From: an uncultured Collinsella sp.
Lineage (GTDB): Bacteria; Actinomycetota; Coriobacteriia; Coriobacteriales; Coriobacteriaceae
Reading direction: 5' to 3'
DNA length: 40,716 nucleotides
Assembly: GCA_937925715.1 (NCBI GenBank)
Contig: CALAMG010000010.1
Coordinates: forward strand, 1 to 40,716
Part shown: positions 31,826 through 40,110 of the stretch, piece after piece
How positions within the stretch are numbered: the stretch's first letter is position 1
Layout of the letters: every line of letters starts with the position of its first letter
Made by a program: the position numbers and the translations under genes
Notes under the pieces: generated by a model
What the model saw: only the letters and a program-made list of their open reading frames with translations
Databases searched by the model: none
What the model was told of the DNA's origin: nothing

Positions 31826-32452
31826 ATGAGAGTCTCAAAAAAAACTACTGCAGTGTTATCATCTTTCATCCTCTCTATTCTTCCATTTCTGATTCTATGG
31901 GCGGCTTGGTCAGTCCTCCCTGATACAATTCCCGCTCATTGGAGTGGGGGTGTGGTTGATCGATGGGGTAATAAGCTTGAATTGCTGGTTGTTCCGCTGT
32001 TTTCTCTGATTGGTTCTATTGCAATTTCTGTGTACCTTATTGTTTCCACGCGGCGAAGAGAGTTCGCGGATTTCTCTGCTCGAATGCGACGGGACTTTGT
32101 TGCGTGCTATATTTCTAGTCTTCTTTTATCGACAACCTGCTCAGTGATAATTGCCGTTTGGGTTCAGTTGATTCTTACGCAAAGCACTGCGGTTGATGGG
32201 GGACTTGGACTATCGATCCTGTATTCCCTTCCCGGGCTATATTTGATCTTGTGCACTTTGCCGCCTTTTTATGCGAGCGGCGAGAGCAAAAAGGCAGAGC
32301 GCCTGATAACAGTTCTTATTGGCTGCGCGGAGATTGTTCTTTGTGGAATAGTGCTTGAAGGTTCGGCTGCCTCTTATACGATGATTGGACTGATGATTCT
32401 GTTCTGTGCGCTTGAGATTGTGTCACAGGTAAGGGATAGCCGGTCCTTATGA
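31826..32452 (+). CDS. DUF1648-domain membrane protein
   Basis: About 208 aa from ATG 31826, with AAGGAG 11 bases upstream; GTG 31799 is an alternative. There are six or so hydrophobic helices. After the first helix comes LPDTIPAHWSGGVVDRWGNK, the DUF1648 motif (PDxIPxHW...G..D.WG). Such domains occur in SdpI-like immunity proteins and in transport or signalling membrane proteins. No SdpC-like toxin is nearby. AT-rich codon use sets it apart from the core genes. Function unknown. Confidence 0.75.
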   Translation: MRVSKKTTAVLSSFILSILPFLILWAAWSVLPDTIPAHWSGGVVDRWGNKLELLVVPLFSLIGSIAISVYLIVSTRRREFADFSARMRRDFVACYISSLLLSTTCSVIIAVWVQLILTQSTAVDGGLGLSILYSLPGLYLILCTLPPFYASGESKKAERLITVLIGCAEIVLCGIVLEGSAASYTMIGLMILFCALEIVSQVRDSRSL

Positions 32453-32954
32453 GTTGAATTACGCGCGTGCGGATATAAAGGTTGGCATGTTAAGCTGGTC
32501 GTTTTCTCGTTCTGGGACATTTGCAGTAGGATGAGTGGGACTAGGCGCGCTGCGGTGTGATGGTGACGGTTGAGACTTGTATCGCTGCAAATCCGCTGAT
32601 GCACATTTTGCTATTGGGCTTGAAGGTGGGACCTACAGGCCTTTGTTTGGGATGTTCCGGTCGTCCAACACGTGTTGCACGGCTTTATATTGTTACGCTC
32701 GTTCGGCGCTCCGTTGGAGCATTTCCGGGTTTGTCGGCATCATGACTTGGCCAAGTGACACGCTTGCCGGGACGGTTGTAACGCCGCGCCGGTTCCGTGT
32801 GCTCCTTCGTTGTTGGCCTGTCCAGCCGGGGGGCGGATTCGGCCTCATGTTGTGGCGCACGGCCTTCAGGGGCTTCCCCCTGGCGAGTTATGTTCGTCCG
32901 TATGGGTAAGGGTCGGGTTGAGCTGACAATCCCGTGTCGGAAGGGGCTTGCACC
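32453..32954. other. Region without a supported gene
   Basis: 500 bases with short frames on both strands, none with a ribosome site or recognisable domain. It looks like decayed sequence between a membrane-protein gene and the mobile region. Confidence 0.4.
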
Positions 32955-33668
32955 ATGCGCGCGATGACAGAGATTGAGTGGCTGGACGGCCGTGTGACGA
33001 AGGTGCCGGAGCTCGCCCTGGGCGATGCGCTCGGCGAGAGCGTCCAGGCGGAGCTCGATTTCGGGTTCGACGACGTGTTGGAGGGCCTTTGGGTTGAGGT
33101 GCGCCATCATGAGCCGGATGAGGACTCGGACGGCGACCCGCGCGGGAGGGGCTGCGCACTGTACGCGGACTGCCGGTACAGCCTGGTCGAACCGTCGGAC
33201 CTCGACCGTGTCTTCTGCATCCTTTACGAGGGGCAGCCGAGGGTCCAGCCGCGTCGCGGGGGAGCTCGTGAACCTTTCGCGGGCCTGCGCGTTGTCCTGC
33301 CTCATGCTCGGATCTCCCTTCCCGCCAGGCGCCCTCGAGGCCCTGGCCGCGTCGCGGGGGAGCTCGTGAACCTTTCGCGGGCCTGCGCGTTGTCCTGCCT
33401 CATGCTCGGATCTCCCTACCCGCCAGGCGCCCTCGAGGCCCTGGCCGCGTGCGCTCGATACCTCTGCGGTCCGGCTTTCACGTCCGACCTCGCCGCCCGC
33501 GTCCGCGCGCGGATCTCATCCGGCCTCACGCGCTTGAATATCGATCTGAGCCCAAACGATGACCCACACCCCATCGGTCTTCATGATGATGCCTCGATGA
33601 GCCAGCTCGCCCAGAGCTTTCGATACAGTCGGTTGAGTCGAACAGACTTTTTTTCGAGCTTGTCCTGA
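32955..33668 (+). pseudogene. Hypothetical protein altered by a 98-bp tandem duplication
   Basis: From ATG 32955 (GGAAGGGG upstream) the first ~95 residues look like a real acidic domain: MTEIEWLDGRVTKVPELALG, then LWVEVRHHEPDED and ALYADCRYSLVEPSDLDRVFC. A 98-bp stretch is then present twice (33253-33448). As 98 is not a multiple of three, each copy is read in a different frame; the protein-like reading of copy 2 (ACALSCLMLGSPYPPGALEAL) continues to 33668. The 3' end overlaps the reverse-strand gene at 33581. The family is not recognised. Whether the C-terminal part is expressed is doubtful. Confidence 0.45.
33253..33448. repeat. 98-bp tandem duplication
   Basis: 33253-33350 and 33351-33448 are nearly identical; I noticed two base differences near the centre (CCCTTC versus CCCTAC). 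A recent duplication. Confidence 0.85.
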
Positions 33669-33982
33669 CGCATGAAAAGACCTTTTGTAAGTTCTTTTCC
33701 GTTGGCATCCTTCCTATTAGGCCCTTTGGACGTCTGGAAGGAGCAAATCATGATCAGAATCGCAAGCTGGACGCGATTCTTCGCGACCGCAAATAATGAG
33801 TCGTAGGATGGCCTGTTGATTCCACTCAGGATCTCGCTCTTTGCAATCTCATCCTGTCGAACGTCAAGCGCCGCCTCCATCTCGCTAGGCGTCTCGGCCT
33901 GATCGGCAACCGATGGAGCGTCCGTGTCTAAAGGCCACGGGAGGCCACGGCCTTTTTGCGGTTTGTAGCTACTTGTACTCAT
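33581..33982 (-). CDS. Hypothetical protein, 133 aa
   Basis: The ATG at 33982 has a clear GGAGG six bases upstream, so it is a real start. The N-terminal ~45 residues are polar and Pro/Glu-rich. The rest is helical and basic: NRPSYDSLFAVAKNRVQLAILIMICSFQ, LFMRQDKLEKKSVRLNRLYRKL. It has no signal peptide; one mildly hydrophobic stretch is short. The basic C-terminus suggests nucleic-acid binding. I do not recognise the family. The gene may be shortened at its 3' end, since it overlaps the neighbouring forward frame, and it lies ~140 bases from an IS end. Confidence 0.55.
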   Translation of the reverse strand: MSTSSYKPQKGRGLPWPLDTDAPSVADQAETPSEMEAALDVRQDEIAKSEILSGINRPSYDSLFAVAKNRVQLAILIMICSFQTSKGPNRKDANGKELTKGLFMRQDKLEKKSVRLNRLYRKLWASWLIEASS

Positions 33983-34126
33983 GTTGATTCCTCCGGTGCG
34001 AGGCTATCCAACCCAATTGCCGACTGTGCCCATAATATGGTTGATTTCCGATCTCAGCCGAACACATTGAGCGGATAGGCCGTTCCCGCAGTTAGCCGAA
34101 CGCCCCCGAGGCCCCATTTGAACTGC

Positions 34127-34158
34127 CTCCCATTTCTTGGACACGAGAAATGGGAGGC
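34127..34158 (+). promoter_or_regulatory. Hairpin at the IS left end that covers the OrfA ribosome site
   Basis: CCTCCCATTTCT (34127-34138) and AGAAATGGGAGG (34147-34158) form a perfect 12-bp stem. The right arm contains GGGAGG, the only ribosome site for ATG 34164. A transcript entering from outside would fold it and hide the site, as in IS10 and IS200. The CTTTTT after it could also make it a terminator. Confidence 0.65.
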
Positions 34159-34163
34159 TTTTT

Positions 34164-34655
34164 ATGCGTGTCGACTTGAGGGTGAAGCACGACATCGAGG
34201 CCAGGAAGGCGGCGATCGGGCTCTTCGAGCGAGGCCACGGCTACAAGTCTGCGGCGAAGGCGCTGTCGGTCCCGCGCGGAACCGTGAGACAATGGCTCTG
34301 CGTATACCGGTCGTTCGGAAGCGAGGTGCTGCTATCCATGGACGGCAAGCAGGCCAGGTACACATACGAGCAGAAGGTCGCCGCAGCCTCCGCCGTGGTC
34401 GACGGCGGCATGACGAAGGCCGAGGCGATGGCGGCGTTCGGCATAATGTCGATGTCGCCGCTCAAGAGATGGTGCGCGCTCTACCGCCGGGGCGGCGCGG
34501 AGGCCCTGCGCCCGAGGCCCAAGGGCCGGCCGAGCGGTTCCAAGGCGAGGCCGCGGACCCGCGAGGAGGAGCTCGAGGAGCGCTGCCGAAGGCTCGAGAC
34601 CGAGGTGGCCTACCTAAAAAAATTGCGTGCCCTGGTCGAGAGGGACGGGCTCTGA
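34164..34655 (+). CDS. IS3-family transposase OrfA
   Basis: 163 aa from ATG 34164. Two helix-turn-helix-like regions (SAAKALSVPRGTVRQWL and KAEAMAAFGIMSMSPLKRW) are followed by a leucine-zipper-like helix EELEERCRRLETEVAYLKKL. Near the end A7 (34615-34621, in CTAAAAAAATTG) is a slippery site: a -1 shift there would join OrfA to OrfB, giving the active fusion transposase. Intact. Confidence 0.8.
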   Translation: MRVDLRVKHDIEARKAAIGLFERGHGYKSAAKALSVPRGTVRQWLCVYRSFGSEVLLSMDGKQARYTYEQKVAAASAVVDGGMTKAEAMAAFGIMSMSPLKRWCALYRRGGAEALRPRPKGRPSGSKARPRTREEELEERCRRLETEVAYLKKLRALVERDGL

Positions 34656-35526
34656 CCAGGGCGAAGGTCGAGGCCGTGAGGGTCCTGCGCGAAGAGGGGC
34701 ACGAGCTGGGGAGCCTGCTGGAGTGCGCCGGCCTGGCGAGGTCGAGCTACTACTTGCGCTGTCGCACCCGAAGGCCCCCACCAGGCCCGAGCTCTGGGAG
34801 GCCGCCGCCGAGATATTCTCGCGCACCGCCAACGGGTGCGGCCACAGGCAGATCGCCATGTGCCTGCGCGCCGAGCGGGGCGTGCGCATAGCCTACAAGA
34901 CCGCGCTGAAGATGATGCGCGAGATGGGCATCAGCTGCGGGATCCGCCGCGAGACCGACTACCACAGATACAACTCGTACAGGGGCAAGGTCGGAAAGAC
35001 CTTCGAGAACGTCATCGGCAGGGACTTCGCCGCCGACGGGCCGTGGGAGAAGATGGGCACCGACGTCACCGAGTTCAAGCAGCCCTGGGGCAAGGCCTAC
35101 TTTGCGCCGGTCTACGACTTCGGCAGCAAGGAGATCGTCGCCTGGTCCACGTCGCTGCACCCCAACATGGCTCAGCAGCACGAGCTGCTCGACCAGCTCG
35201 TGTCCAAGAAGCCCAAGGGCTCCAGGCCGATCCTGCACTCGGACATGGGCTGGCAGTACCAGCAGGCCGGTTGGTGCAGGCGGTTGGAGGAGGCCGGCGT
35301 GGTGCAGAGCATGTCCCGGAAGGGCAACTGCATCGACAACGGCGCGACGGAGCAGGTGTTCGGCCACATCAAGGACGAGTTCTTCCGCGGAAGGACGTGG
35401 CCGGACTTCGAGTCCTTCAAGGCGGACCTCGACGACTTCGTGGTCCATTGGAACACAAGGAGGCGCCAGGTTAAACTGAAGGGACTGACCCCGGAGGAGT
35501 TCCGGAGACAGTCCCTTGCGGCGTAG
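34619..35526 (+). pseudogene. IS3-family transposase OrfB, one-base deletion
   Basis: The N-terminal part is in the -1 frame after the slippery A7: LTRAKVEAVRVLREEGHELGS, then AGLARSSYY. Near 34757 one base is missing and the sequence continues in another frame: LSHPKAPTRPELWEAAAEIF through the catalytic domain with TDVTEF, LHSDMGWQY and NCIDNGATEQVFGHIKDE (the DDE residues). The catalytic core is otherwise complete. The deletion prevents a full fusion protein. Confidence 0.75.
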
Positions 35527-35564
35527 TTCTTATTTAAGCCGTCCAAGTTTTAGGGTGCAGTTCA

Positions 35565-35827
35565 ATTCAGGCCACGGGGCGTCGTTTTCCCAGTTGAAGG
35601 AACGGTGGAGATGTGTTTCGATGGGTCCGGTGGCCATGCTCCGCCCGCCGCCCGGCACCTCTTCCCAGACTCAGCCGGACGGTCGGTCCGTCTATTCCGT
35701 TTTCGTCCTTAGGCTAGGCCAGCGGGGCATCGCCCCTCTCTGCGCGCGCCCTCTCGGCGGGGCCGGCGGGGCCGACCTGTCGGTCTACGACGGGTTCCTG
35801 AAGGGGGCGGTCGCCGATGGCAGCTAG
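35565..35827 (+). pseudogene. Possible 3' remnant of IS21 istA
   Basis: Mostly unrecognisable, but the end of the frame (GADLSVYDGFLKGAVADGS) looks like an IstA C-terminus and its stop overlaps the istB start, the usual IS21 arrangement. The rest of istA is missing. Confidence 0.35.
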
Positions 35828-36558
35828 CGAGGAGCTGGCCCGCAGGGTCGTGGAGGCCGGGCGGTCGTGCTCGCTCACCACCGCCGTCCTGGAGGAGTGG
35901 TCGAGGCTCGGCACCCCGAAGCAGGTGGAGTACCTGGCGGGCTACCTCGAGGCGGAGAGGTCCAGCCGCGAGGCCTCGAAGCGCGCGACGCTGCTCAGGC
36001 GCTGCGCGCTGCCGGCGCCCAAGACCTTCGACGGCTACGACTGGTCGGCCGTGTCGTGGCCGGAGGGCATGGGGCGCGAGTCGCTGCTCGCGCTCGACTT
36101 CGTCGAGCGCAGGGAGGACCTCGTGCTCATGGGCGACGTCGGCACCGGCAAGACGCACATGGCGTCGGCCCTCTGCGCGCTGGCGTGCGAGAGGAGGCTC
36201 GAGGCGCGCTTCTTCACGGCGTCCTCGCTCGTGATGCGCCTGAGGCGCGCCCGCGACGACGGGAGGCTCGACCGGGAGGCCGCAATCATCGGCAAGGCCC
36301 GCCTGCTCGTCATCGACGAGCTCGGGTTTCTCCCGCTCGACGCGGACGGGGCGAGGCTGCTCTTCCAGGTCCTCGCCGACGCATACGAGAGGCAGTCGGT
36401 GGTATTCACCACAACCTGGAGTTCAGCAGGTGTGGGCGGTGTTCGGGGACGACCAGATGGCCGCCGCCCTGATCGACCGCATCGTCCACCACGGGAGGCT
36501 CGTCCAGTTCCGCGGCGAGTCCTACCGCGTCCGCCATGCCCTCATGCAGGAGGGCTAG
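35817..36558 (+). pseudogene. istB: IS21-family helper ATPase IstB, two frameshifts
   Basis: About 247 codons if repaired, the normal length. N-terminal helices are followed by the Walker A motif MGDVGTGKTH, then RLLVIDELGFLPLD (Walker B). Near 36410-36425 two small errors appear: one missing A in ACCACAACC, and two extra bases in AGGTGTGGG. The true end, DDQMAAALIDRIVHHGRLVQF...RHALMQEG, is in a different frame. IstB assists the IstA transposase by remodelling target DNA. With istA lost and istB broken, the element is dead. Confidence 0.8.
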
Positions 36559-36640
36559 CCGCTCAAAAAGCGTGCGCGCTTCCGATGCTGCGACTGCTCA
36601 ATTTCCGATGCTCTTTTTGCTCAAATCCTCTTGACGAAAC
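36559..36640 (+). mobile_element. IS21 right end
   Basis: Repeated CCGATGCT and GCTCAAA/GCTCAAT motifs follow istB, as in the multiple terminal repeats of IS21 elements. The junction with the IS30 gene lies near 36632-36640, so this IS21 inserted into IS30. Confidence 0.5.
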
Positions 36641-37036
36641 ACAGAATACGTGCGGGCGGCGCTTGCAGCCGATCGCACGGTACCGGCCGCACCCGTTGCA
36701 GCAGCGCGGCCACGCCGCCAGGCGCGGGCAGGCCGCCGACAGGTCGGCCGAGCCGTCGACGCGCTCGCCGCGCCTGGACTTCGGCGCCGTCACGAACCTG
36801 TGCGACGCCACCTCGGCGCTCACCGCCGAGGGCGACCTGCACAGCTCCCTGGCGATCTCCCTGCACGAGGCCCTGCGCTCCAGCATCCTCTGGACCGTGT
36901 CCCGCTCGTGCCTGGTGAGCCTGCCGTAGGCCCTCGGGGCCGCCTCCGCGGAACCCTTCTTCCTCTTTCCGGACCGGCCGTCCTCCGATCTCCAGGTGCC
37001 GGCCGGTCCGGCCCTCAGGGTATCGGGTTCCCACAT
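36639..37036 (-). pseudogene. IS30-family transposase, N-terminal fragment
   Basis: On the reverse strand about 130 residues remain. YGRLTRHERDTVQRMLERRASCREIARELCRSPSAVSAEV is the IS30 helix-turn-helix. CNGCGRYRAIGCKRRPHVFC follows, then the frame enters the IS21 end and is lost. The catalytic DDE domain is absent. The open frame reaches into the palindrome at 37030; the true start is not clear. Confidence 0.7.
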
Positions 37037-37065
37037 TCATCCGCACATGTGCGGATGAATGTGGG
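37030..37065. repeat. Perfect 36-bp palindrome, part of a duplicated element
   Basis: Each arm is CCCACATTCATCCGCACA and its complement. With the next 29 bases (to 37094) it matches, in opposite orientation, the element at 40111-40175. Both end in a ribosome-site-like GGGAGG/GGGAAG and an ATGAAG start. Confidence 0.8.
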
Positions 37066-37075
37066 AGGTGTTCGG

Positions 37076-37231
37076 ATGAAGTTGATAATCAAGGCTTCGA
37101 TAGCAAACGCAATTTGGTTTTTGAAATATGGACGAATTCCTCGTCAGGAGGGTAAAATGGTGCCGACGGCAGCCCAAGTTGTAGAGAGCTGGGCAGAGCC
37201 GTTGCTTAATGAAGTTGGGTCATCGTCTTAG
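37076..37231 (+). CDS. Short open frame behind the palindrome, 51 aa
   Basis: ATG 37076 has GGGAGG seven bases upstream, directly after the palindrome. It encodes MKLIIKASIANAIWFLKYGR, then a soluble helical part ending NEVGSSS. No known family. A similar start (MKVIIK) lies behind the second palindrome copy at 40127 but stops after 20 codons. It could be a genuine small gene or the 5' end of a decayed one. Confidence 0.35.
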   Translation: MKLIIKASIANAIWFLKYGRIPRQEGKMVPTAAQVVESWAEPLLNEVGSSS

Positions 37232-37353
37232 CGACGGTGGCCTTTCTTTTTGGGCTTCGAACCCTGCTTGAGTGCCTTGGAAAGGACGACAAGGGCCGTG
37301 AGGAGCGAGACCATAGCAGTCAGGAGCTTCACGAGCTCAGTGAAATCGGTCAT
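37228..37353 (-). CDS. 41-aa single-helix basic peptide, candidate type I toxin or holin-like peptide
   Basis: Reverse strand, ATG 37353 with GGGAGGTG eight bases upstream, a strong site. The peptide starts MTDFTELVKLL, has one hydrophobic helix (TAMVSLLTALVVL) and a strongly basic tail with KPKKKGHRR. This is the shape of small membrane toxins (Fst, TxpA, holin-like). A possible promoter is TTGCAC-16-TAATAA on the reverse strand at about 37482-37455. A G/C-rich hairpin with six T lies just upstream of that (37477-37505). No antisense RNA is proven. Confidence 0.5.
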   Translation of the reverse strand: MTDFTELVKLLTAMVSLLTALVVLSKALKQGSKPKKKGHRR

Positions 37354-37598
37354 GGGCATCACCTCCCATCGGATGGAGGGCTCTGCCCGGCACGAGGGCT
37401 GCCGACAGCAAGGACGATTCTATCAGAGCGGCTGACTCCCGCCCGATTATTACCATCCCACCGCGCCTGTGCAAAAAAGAGGGCCGCCAAACAGCGACCC
37501 TCCAGCGAAAGTGCATGTTATTTAGGACAGTCAAATTCTTTGAAAAACAAATGGATGCTGTAGAATTACAAATAAGAGTCACCCGGAAGGAGCGATCG

Positions 37599-38036
37599 AT
37601 GAAAAGCAAACGATTTGTCCTGAATGCACTTCTAGTAGTAGCAATATTGACGCTCTTCGTCTTTTCGTACTCATACATGAATCAGCCAAGATTTGGATAT
37701 GCTTTATACGCTGTTTTTTCCGGCGAAACAACTTACAACACTATAGGCTTCATTGACGCAATCTTTTTCTATGTAGTCGGCCCCGTATCAAGCGAACTGG
37801 TCGCTTTTGTTGTCAGCTACAACCTGAATCAACAAAGCCAAACTCACTCAGCGACTTCGGCCAAACAAGGAATCAATCTCTTCGCAATAATGATAATTCT
37901 GCAAATTGCGACCGTGTTGATTATCGCCCTGACCGCAACAAACGTTTTGAAGTATGAGTTCGGATTCATCGCGAGCTGTCTCATGGCAATTGCCGCGGGT
38001 ATAGCGGTTTCGTATACGACACCGGCAAAGAAGTAG
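37599..38036 (+). CDS. Small multi-pass membrane protein, 145 aa
   Basis: ATG 37599 with AAGGAG nine bases upstream; the open frame is longer but without another start signal. There are four hydrophobic helices (about residues 7-26, 52-76, 91-113 and 120-138), a short basic start MKSKR and a PAKK end. AT-rich codon use differs from the core genes. No family recognised. Confidence 0.6.
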   Translation: MKSKRFVLNALLVVAILTLFVFSYSYMNQPRFGYALYAVFSGETTYNTIGFIDAIFFYVVGPVSSELVAFVVSYNLNQQSQTHSATSAKQGINLFAIMIILQIATVLIIALTATNVLKYEFGFIASCLMAIAAGIAVSYTTPAKK

Positions 38037-38129
38037 ATAAAATAACAGGGCCTATTTGGAATCCGAATCGTCCATGGAACCGTCGATGCCGGTTTTGGTG
38101 TCGTCATCCGTATTGGAATCGTCATCCTT

Positions 38130-38166
38130 GGGGCTTATAGGACACACATTTTGTCCTATAAGCCCC
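38130..38166. repeat. Perfect 15-bp inverted repeat
   Basis: GGGGCTTATAGGACA and TGTCCTATAAGCCCC around a seven-base loop. No T-run follows on either strand, so it is not a standard terminator. The surrounding reverse frame reads KDDDSNTDDDTKTGIDGSMDD, an acidic tail that may be a gene remnant. Confidence 0.6.
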
Positions 38167-38256
38167 GATCAATTCATACTCCTCATCCTCGCCGAATTGC
38201 GAGTATGGCAGAATCGGCACTGGATGGCAGCGCGCTAGGCCGTGTCCGCGGAGTTA

Positions 38257-38265
38257 CCCCCCCCC
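38257..38265. repeat. C9/G9 homopolymer in a non-coding region
   Basis: Nine C, the same length as the three tracts in the pilin-like genes but not in a recognisable gene. It is flanked by GTTAC and GTAAC. Confidence 0.6.
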
Positions 38266-38457
38266 GTTTTTATCGTAACAGCTGATTCTAGGGACGCTTC
38301 AAAAAGTCAACCGAGGGTTTTGTCCCGTCAAGACGCCGAACGAGAATTACGTACCGCCAAGAGCCTCAAAACACGCCCCTCGCGGAACAGAATCCTCACT
38401 CGATTTCCATGCAGAGTAAAAACGTCAATCAATCATCCTCCGCAACGTCTATCCACC

Positions 38458-38487
38458 AAAAAGGCCGGCCCACGTGGAGCGGCCTTT
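38458..38487 (-). terminator. Terminator of the gene at 38520
   Basis: On the reverse strand AAGGCCG...GGCCGGCCTT forms a stem followed by T residues, about 35 bases past the stop. Confidence 0.6.
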
Positions 38488-38519
38488 GCTCGCAGCTTTT
38501 TACTGATAGTTACTCAAAA

Positions 38520-38939
38520 TTATTCCAACACATCCACAGAAGAGCAGCGAATCGTATTTTTCTTTCGGGAATCGAGAAAATAGCCTACCTTGACTTTAGA
38601 CCCAACGCTCACGGGGCTATCGCTTACATAGCGCGTATGTTCTGAATCAACCAGAATGGTCAGACGATCAGACCCGTCGTTATATGGATCTTCGCTTTCG
38701 ACCGACATGGTAAAATCGCCAGAGCTGTCAACGTTCAACACCAATCCGCTCACGAACCACAAATGTGAATAGTCACCTCCGCTATCTTTTTGGCAACACT
38801 CCACTTTTAGAAATAGCGCAGAGAATGCGAACACGGCAACTGATATAGCGATGAAAACCTTAACGCCACTCCCCTTGCCATAAAATACAAATTTATTCGC
38901 CAAAGAAAAATACCCCTGCCTTATCCGTGTAATTAGCAT
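38520..38939 (-). CDS. Hypothetical membrane-anchored protein, 139 aa
   Basis: Reverse strand. The frame opens at ATG 38939 without a clear ribosome site; a TTG start further in is possible. One hydrophobic helix (KVFIAISVAVFAFSALF) near residue 35 would anchor it. The outer part is polar and beta-rich, with LVLNVDSSGDFTMSVE, LTILVDSEHTRYV and VGSKVKVGYFLD, similar in look to small OB-like secreted domains. No family recognised. A terminator follows. Confidence 0.5.
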   Translation of the reverse strand: MLITRIRQGYFSLANKFVFYGKGSGVKVFIAISVAVFAFSALFLKVECCQKDSGGDYSHLWFVSGLVLNVDSSGDFTMSVESEDPYNDGSDRLTILVDSEHTRYVSDSPVSVGSKVKVGYFLDSRKKNTIRCSSVDVLE

Positions 38940-38958
38940 AGTACTACGTTAACGTGCT

Positions 38959-38991
38959 CATGGCTGTGGGTTGGTTTAACCTACAGCCATG
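38959..38991. other. 14-bp hairpin
   Basis: CATGGCTGTGGGTT and AACCTACAGCCATG pair (one G-U) around a five-base loop. No T-run. It lies just upstream of the start of the reverse gene at 38520-38939. Confidence 0.5.
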
Positions 38992-39034
38992 CTAAAGTTG
39001 CCAAAAGGGGCACAAAGGCCAATACGTTTGCGCC

Positions 39035-39295
39035 ATGCCGGCACAGCGACCTGGCATCGTATGCACCGGCGGGATCGTCGCTGGCCTGCAAGGAGGGCAT
39101 ATCCACGCGCTCATGGTCGCCGGAGGCCTCGTGATGCAGCACGCGCCGGGCGGCGACTGGAAGCGCGTCGATTGGGACGTGCTTGCCGCCTGGCTCGACA
39201 GATACGGTTACAAGGTCGCTGATTGCGAGACGGAGACCCTTCCGACCGCCGACGCGGCGAGTGGGAACGCGAGGGTAAAAACGCATCGTCGCTGA
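39035..39295 (+). CDS. Uncertain small protein, 86 aa
   Basis: The frame from ATG 39035 has no clear ribosome site. The sequence GGHIHALMVAGGLVMQHAPGG and KRVDWDVLAAWLDRYGYKVAD looks protein-like, with a C-terminal helix. It may be the end of a longer, truncated gene. No family recognised. Confidence 0.35.
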   Translation: MPAQRPGIVCTGGIVAGLQGGHIHALMVAGGLVMQHAPGGDWKRVDWDVLAAWLDRYGYKVADCETETLPTADAASGNARVKTHRR

Positions 39296-39403
39296 ACCAG
39301 TGAGTCAGTATTCTTTAGTTGGATGATGGATATTGAAATTGATTAGCGAGATAATGTGCATATCTCATAATGTATGCGTTGCACCATGAGAGAGGGGTCT
39401 GTC

Positions 39404-39517
39404 ATGAGCTGGAAACCGAGAAAATGCGTTATCGCCGGTCTCGTGACAACCGGTCCTGACGGCGGCTTGTTTGCAACCGCAATGACATCGTACCGACTTT
39501 TCACTTGCATGTTCTGA
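39404..39517 (+). CDS. Possible 37-aa peptide
   Basis: ATG 39404 is preceded by GAGAGGGG at fair spacing. It encodes MSWKPRKCVIAGLVTTG and a mildly hydrophobic end. It lies 12 bases before the next gene. Not recognised; could be chance. Confidence 0.3.
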   Translation: MSWKPRKCVIAGLVTTGPDGGLFATAMTSYRLFTCMF

Positions 39518-39529
39518 AAGGCAGTTGCC

Positions 39530-39769
39530 ATGCTGTCGCAAAATCAATCGAGATACTTGAACACAATCGGCTTTGCCCTGCTTGCATTACTCTTTGCTAG
39601 CGACCTTTTGCTGAAACCGCCCAAGGAACTCGTTTTGCTTGCCATAGACTGCATTTCCGCCCTTTACTTTACGGCAACCCTATTCGTCGGACTAAAGGAG
39701 AGGAAAAAAGGCGTAGTCGTTGCATCTGCCGTAGGCGTGATCATAACCATTGCCTCATTCTTTATCTGA
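39530..39769 (+). CDS. Small membrane protein, 79 aa
   Basis: ATG 39530 with AAAGG eight bases upstream. Three hydrophobic segments (TIGFALLALLFAS, LVLLAIDCISALYFTATLFVG and VVVASAVGVIITIASFF) with a basic loop ERKKG between the last two. No family recognised. Confidence 0.55.
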   Translation: MLSQNQSRYLNTIGFALLALLFASDLLLKPPKELVLLAIDCISALYFTATLFVGLKERKKGVVVASAVGVIITIASFFI

Positions 39770-39891
39770 CACATTGGTGATCTAGGGGCGATATCGTAGG
39801 AATACGACCGGGAGAGCCGGGACCAGATTGCCCGGGTTGCCCGGTCGGCTCGCGCGACGGCGCGGCGGTTCCACAGAAAGCTCTCCCGACT

Positions 39892-40098
39892 TCACGCCTT
39901 TCTGATCGCATTGTAGACAGCCATCTCGTCTTCGCAGTCGGCGAGCGCGCGGTGTGCGTCGTCGTTTTGGATGTCCAGTAAATCTCGAAGGTCCTCCATG
40001 CACCAGCGTCCGAGATTTGGCCATGCGCGTTGCGCGAGCTGATAAGTGTCGATTGCGATGTTGTGGTTAAAGTCCAGGCCAAAGCCGTCCCAGGCAGA
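39892..40098 (-). pseudogene. C-terminal remnant of a DnaQ-like 3'-5' exonuclease
   Basis: Reverse strand. FNHNIAIDTYQLAQRAWPNL, then WCMEDLRDLLDI and DAHRALADCEDE, ending NAIRKA, is the C-terminal half of a DEDDh exonuclease. The Exo III motif is H-x4-D (HRALAD). The N-terminal Exo I motif is missing: the frame is cut at the palindromic element. Such proteins proofread or degrade DNA ends; this one cannot be active. Confidence 0.7.
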
Positions 40099-40110
40099 AC
40101 AGCTTTGTTT

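Larger units (their letters stand above)
34119..35564 (+). mobile_element. IS3-family insertion sequence with 3-bp ATT target duplication
   Basis: Imperfect terminal inverted repeats: left TGAACTGCCTCCCATTTCTT, right (reverse) TGAACTGCACCCTAAAACTT, both continuing GGAC. Each end is flanked by ATT (34116-34118 and 35565-35567), a 3-bp target duplication typical of IS3. Total 1446 bp with OrfA and OrfB in -1 relation. The transposase has a frameshift, so the copy is probably inactive unless helped in trans. Confidence 0.85.

Noticed and set aside
39780..39890. Collagen-like Gly-x-y protein on the reverse strand
   Set aside because: Only a few GxP/GxG steps occur, in a frame overlapping the exonuclease remnant and without a start.
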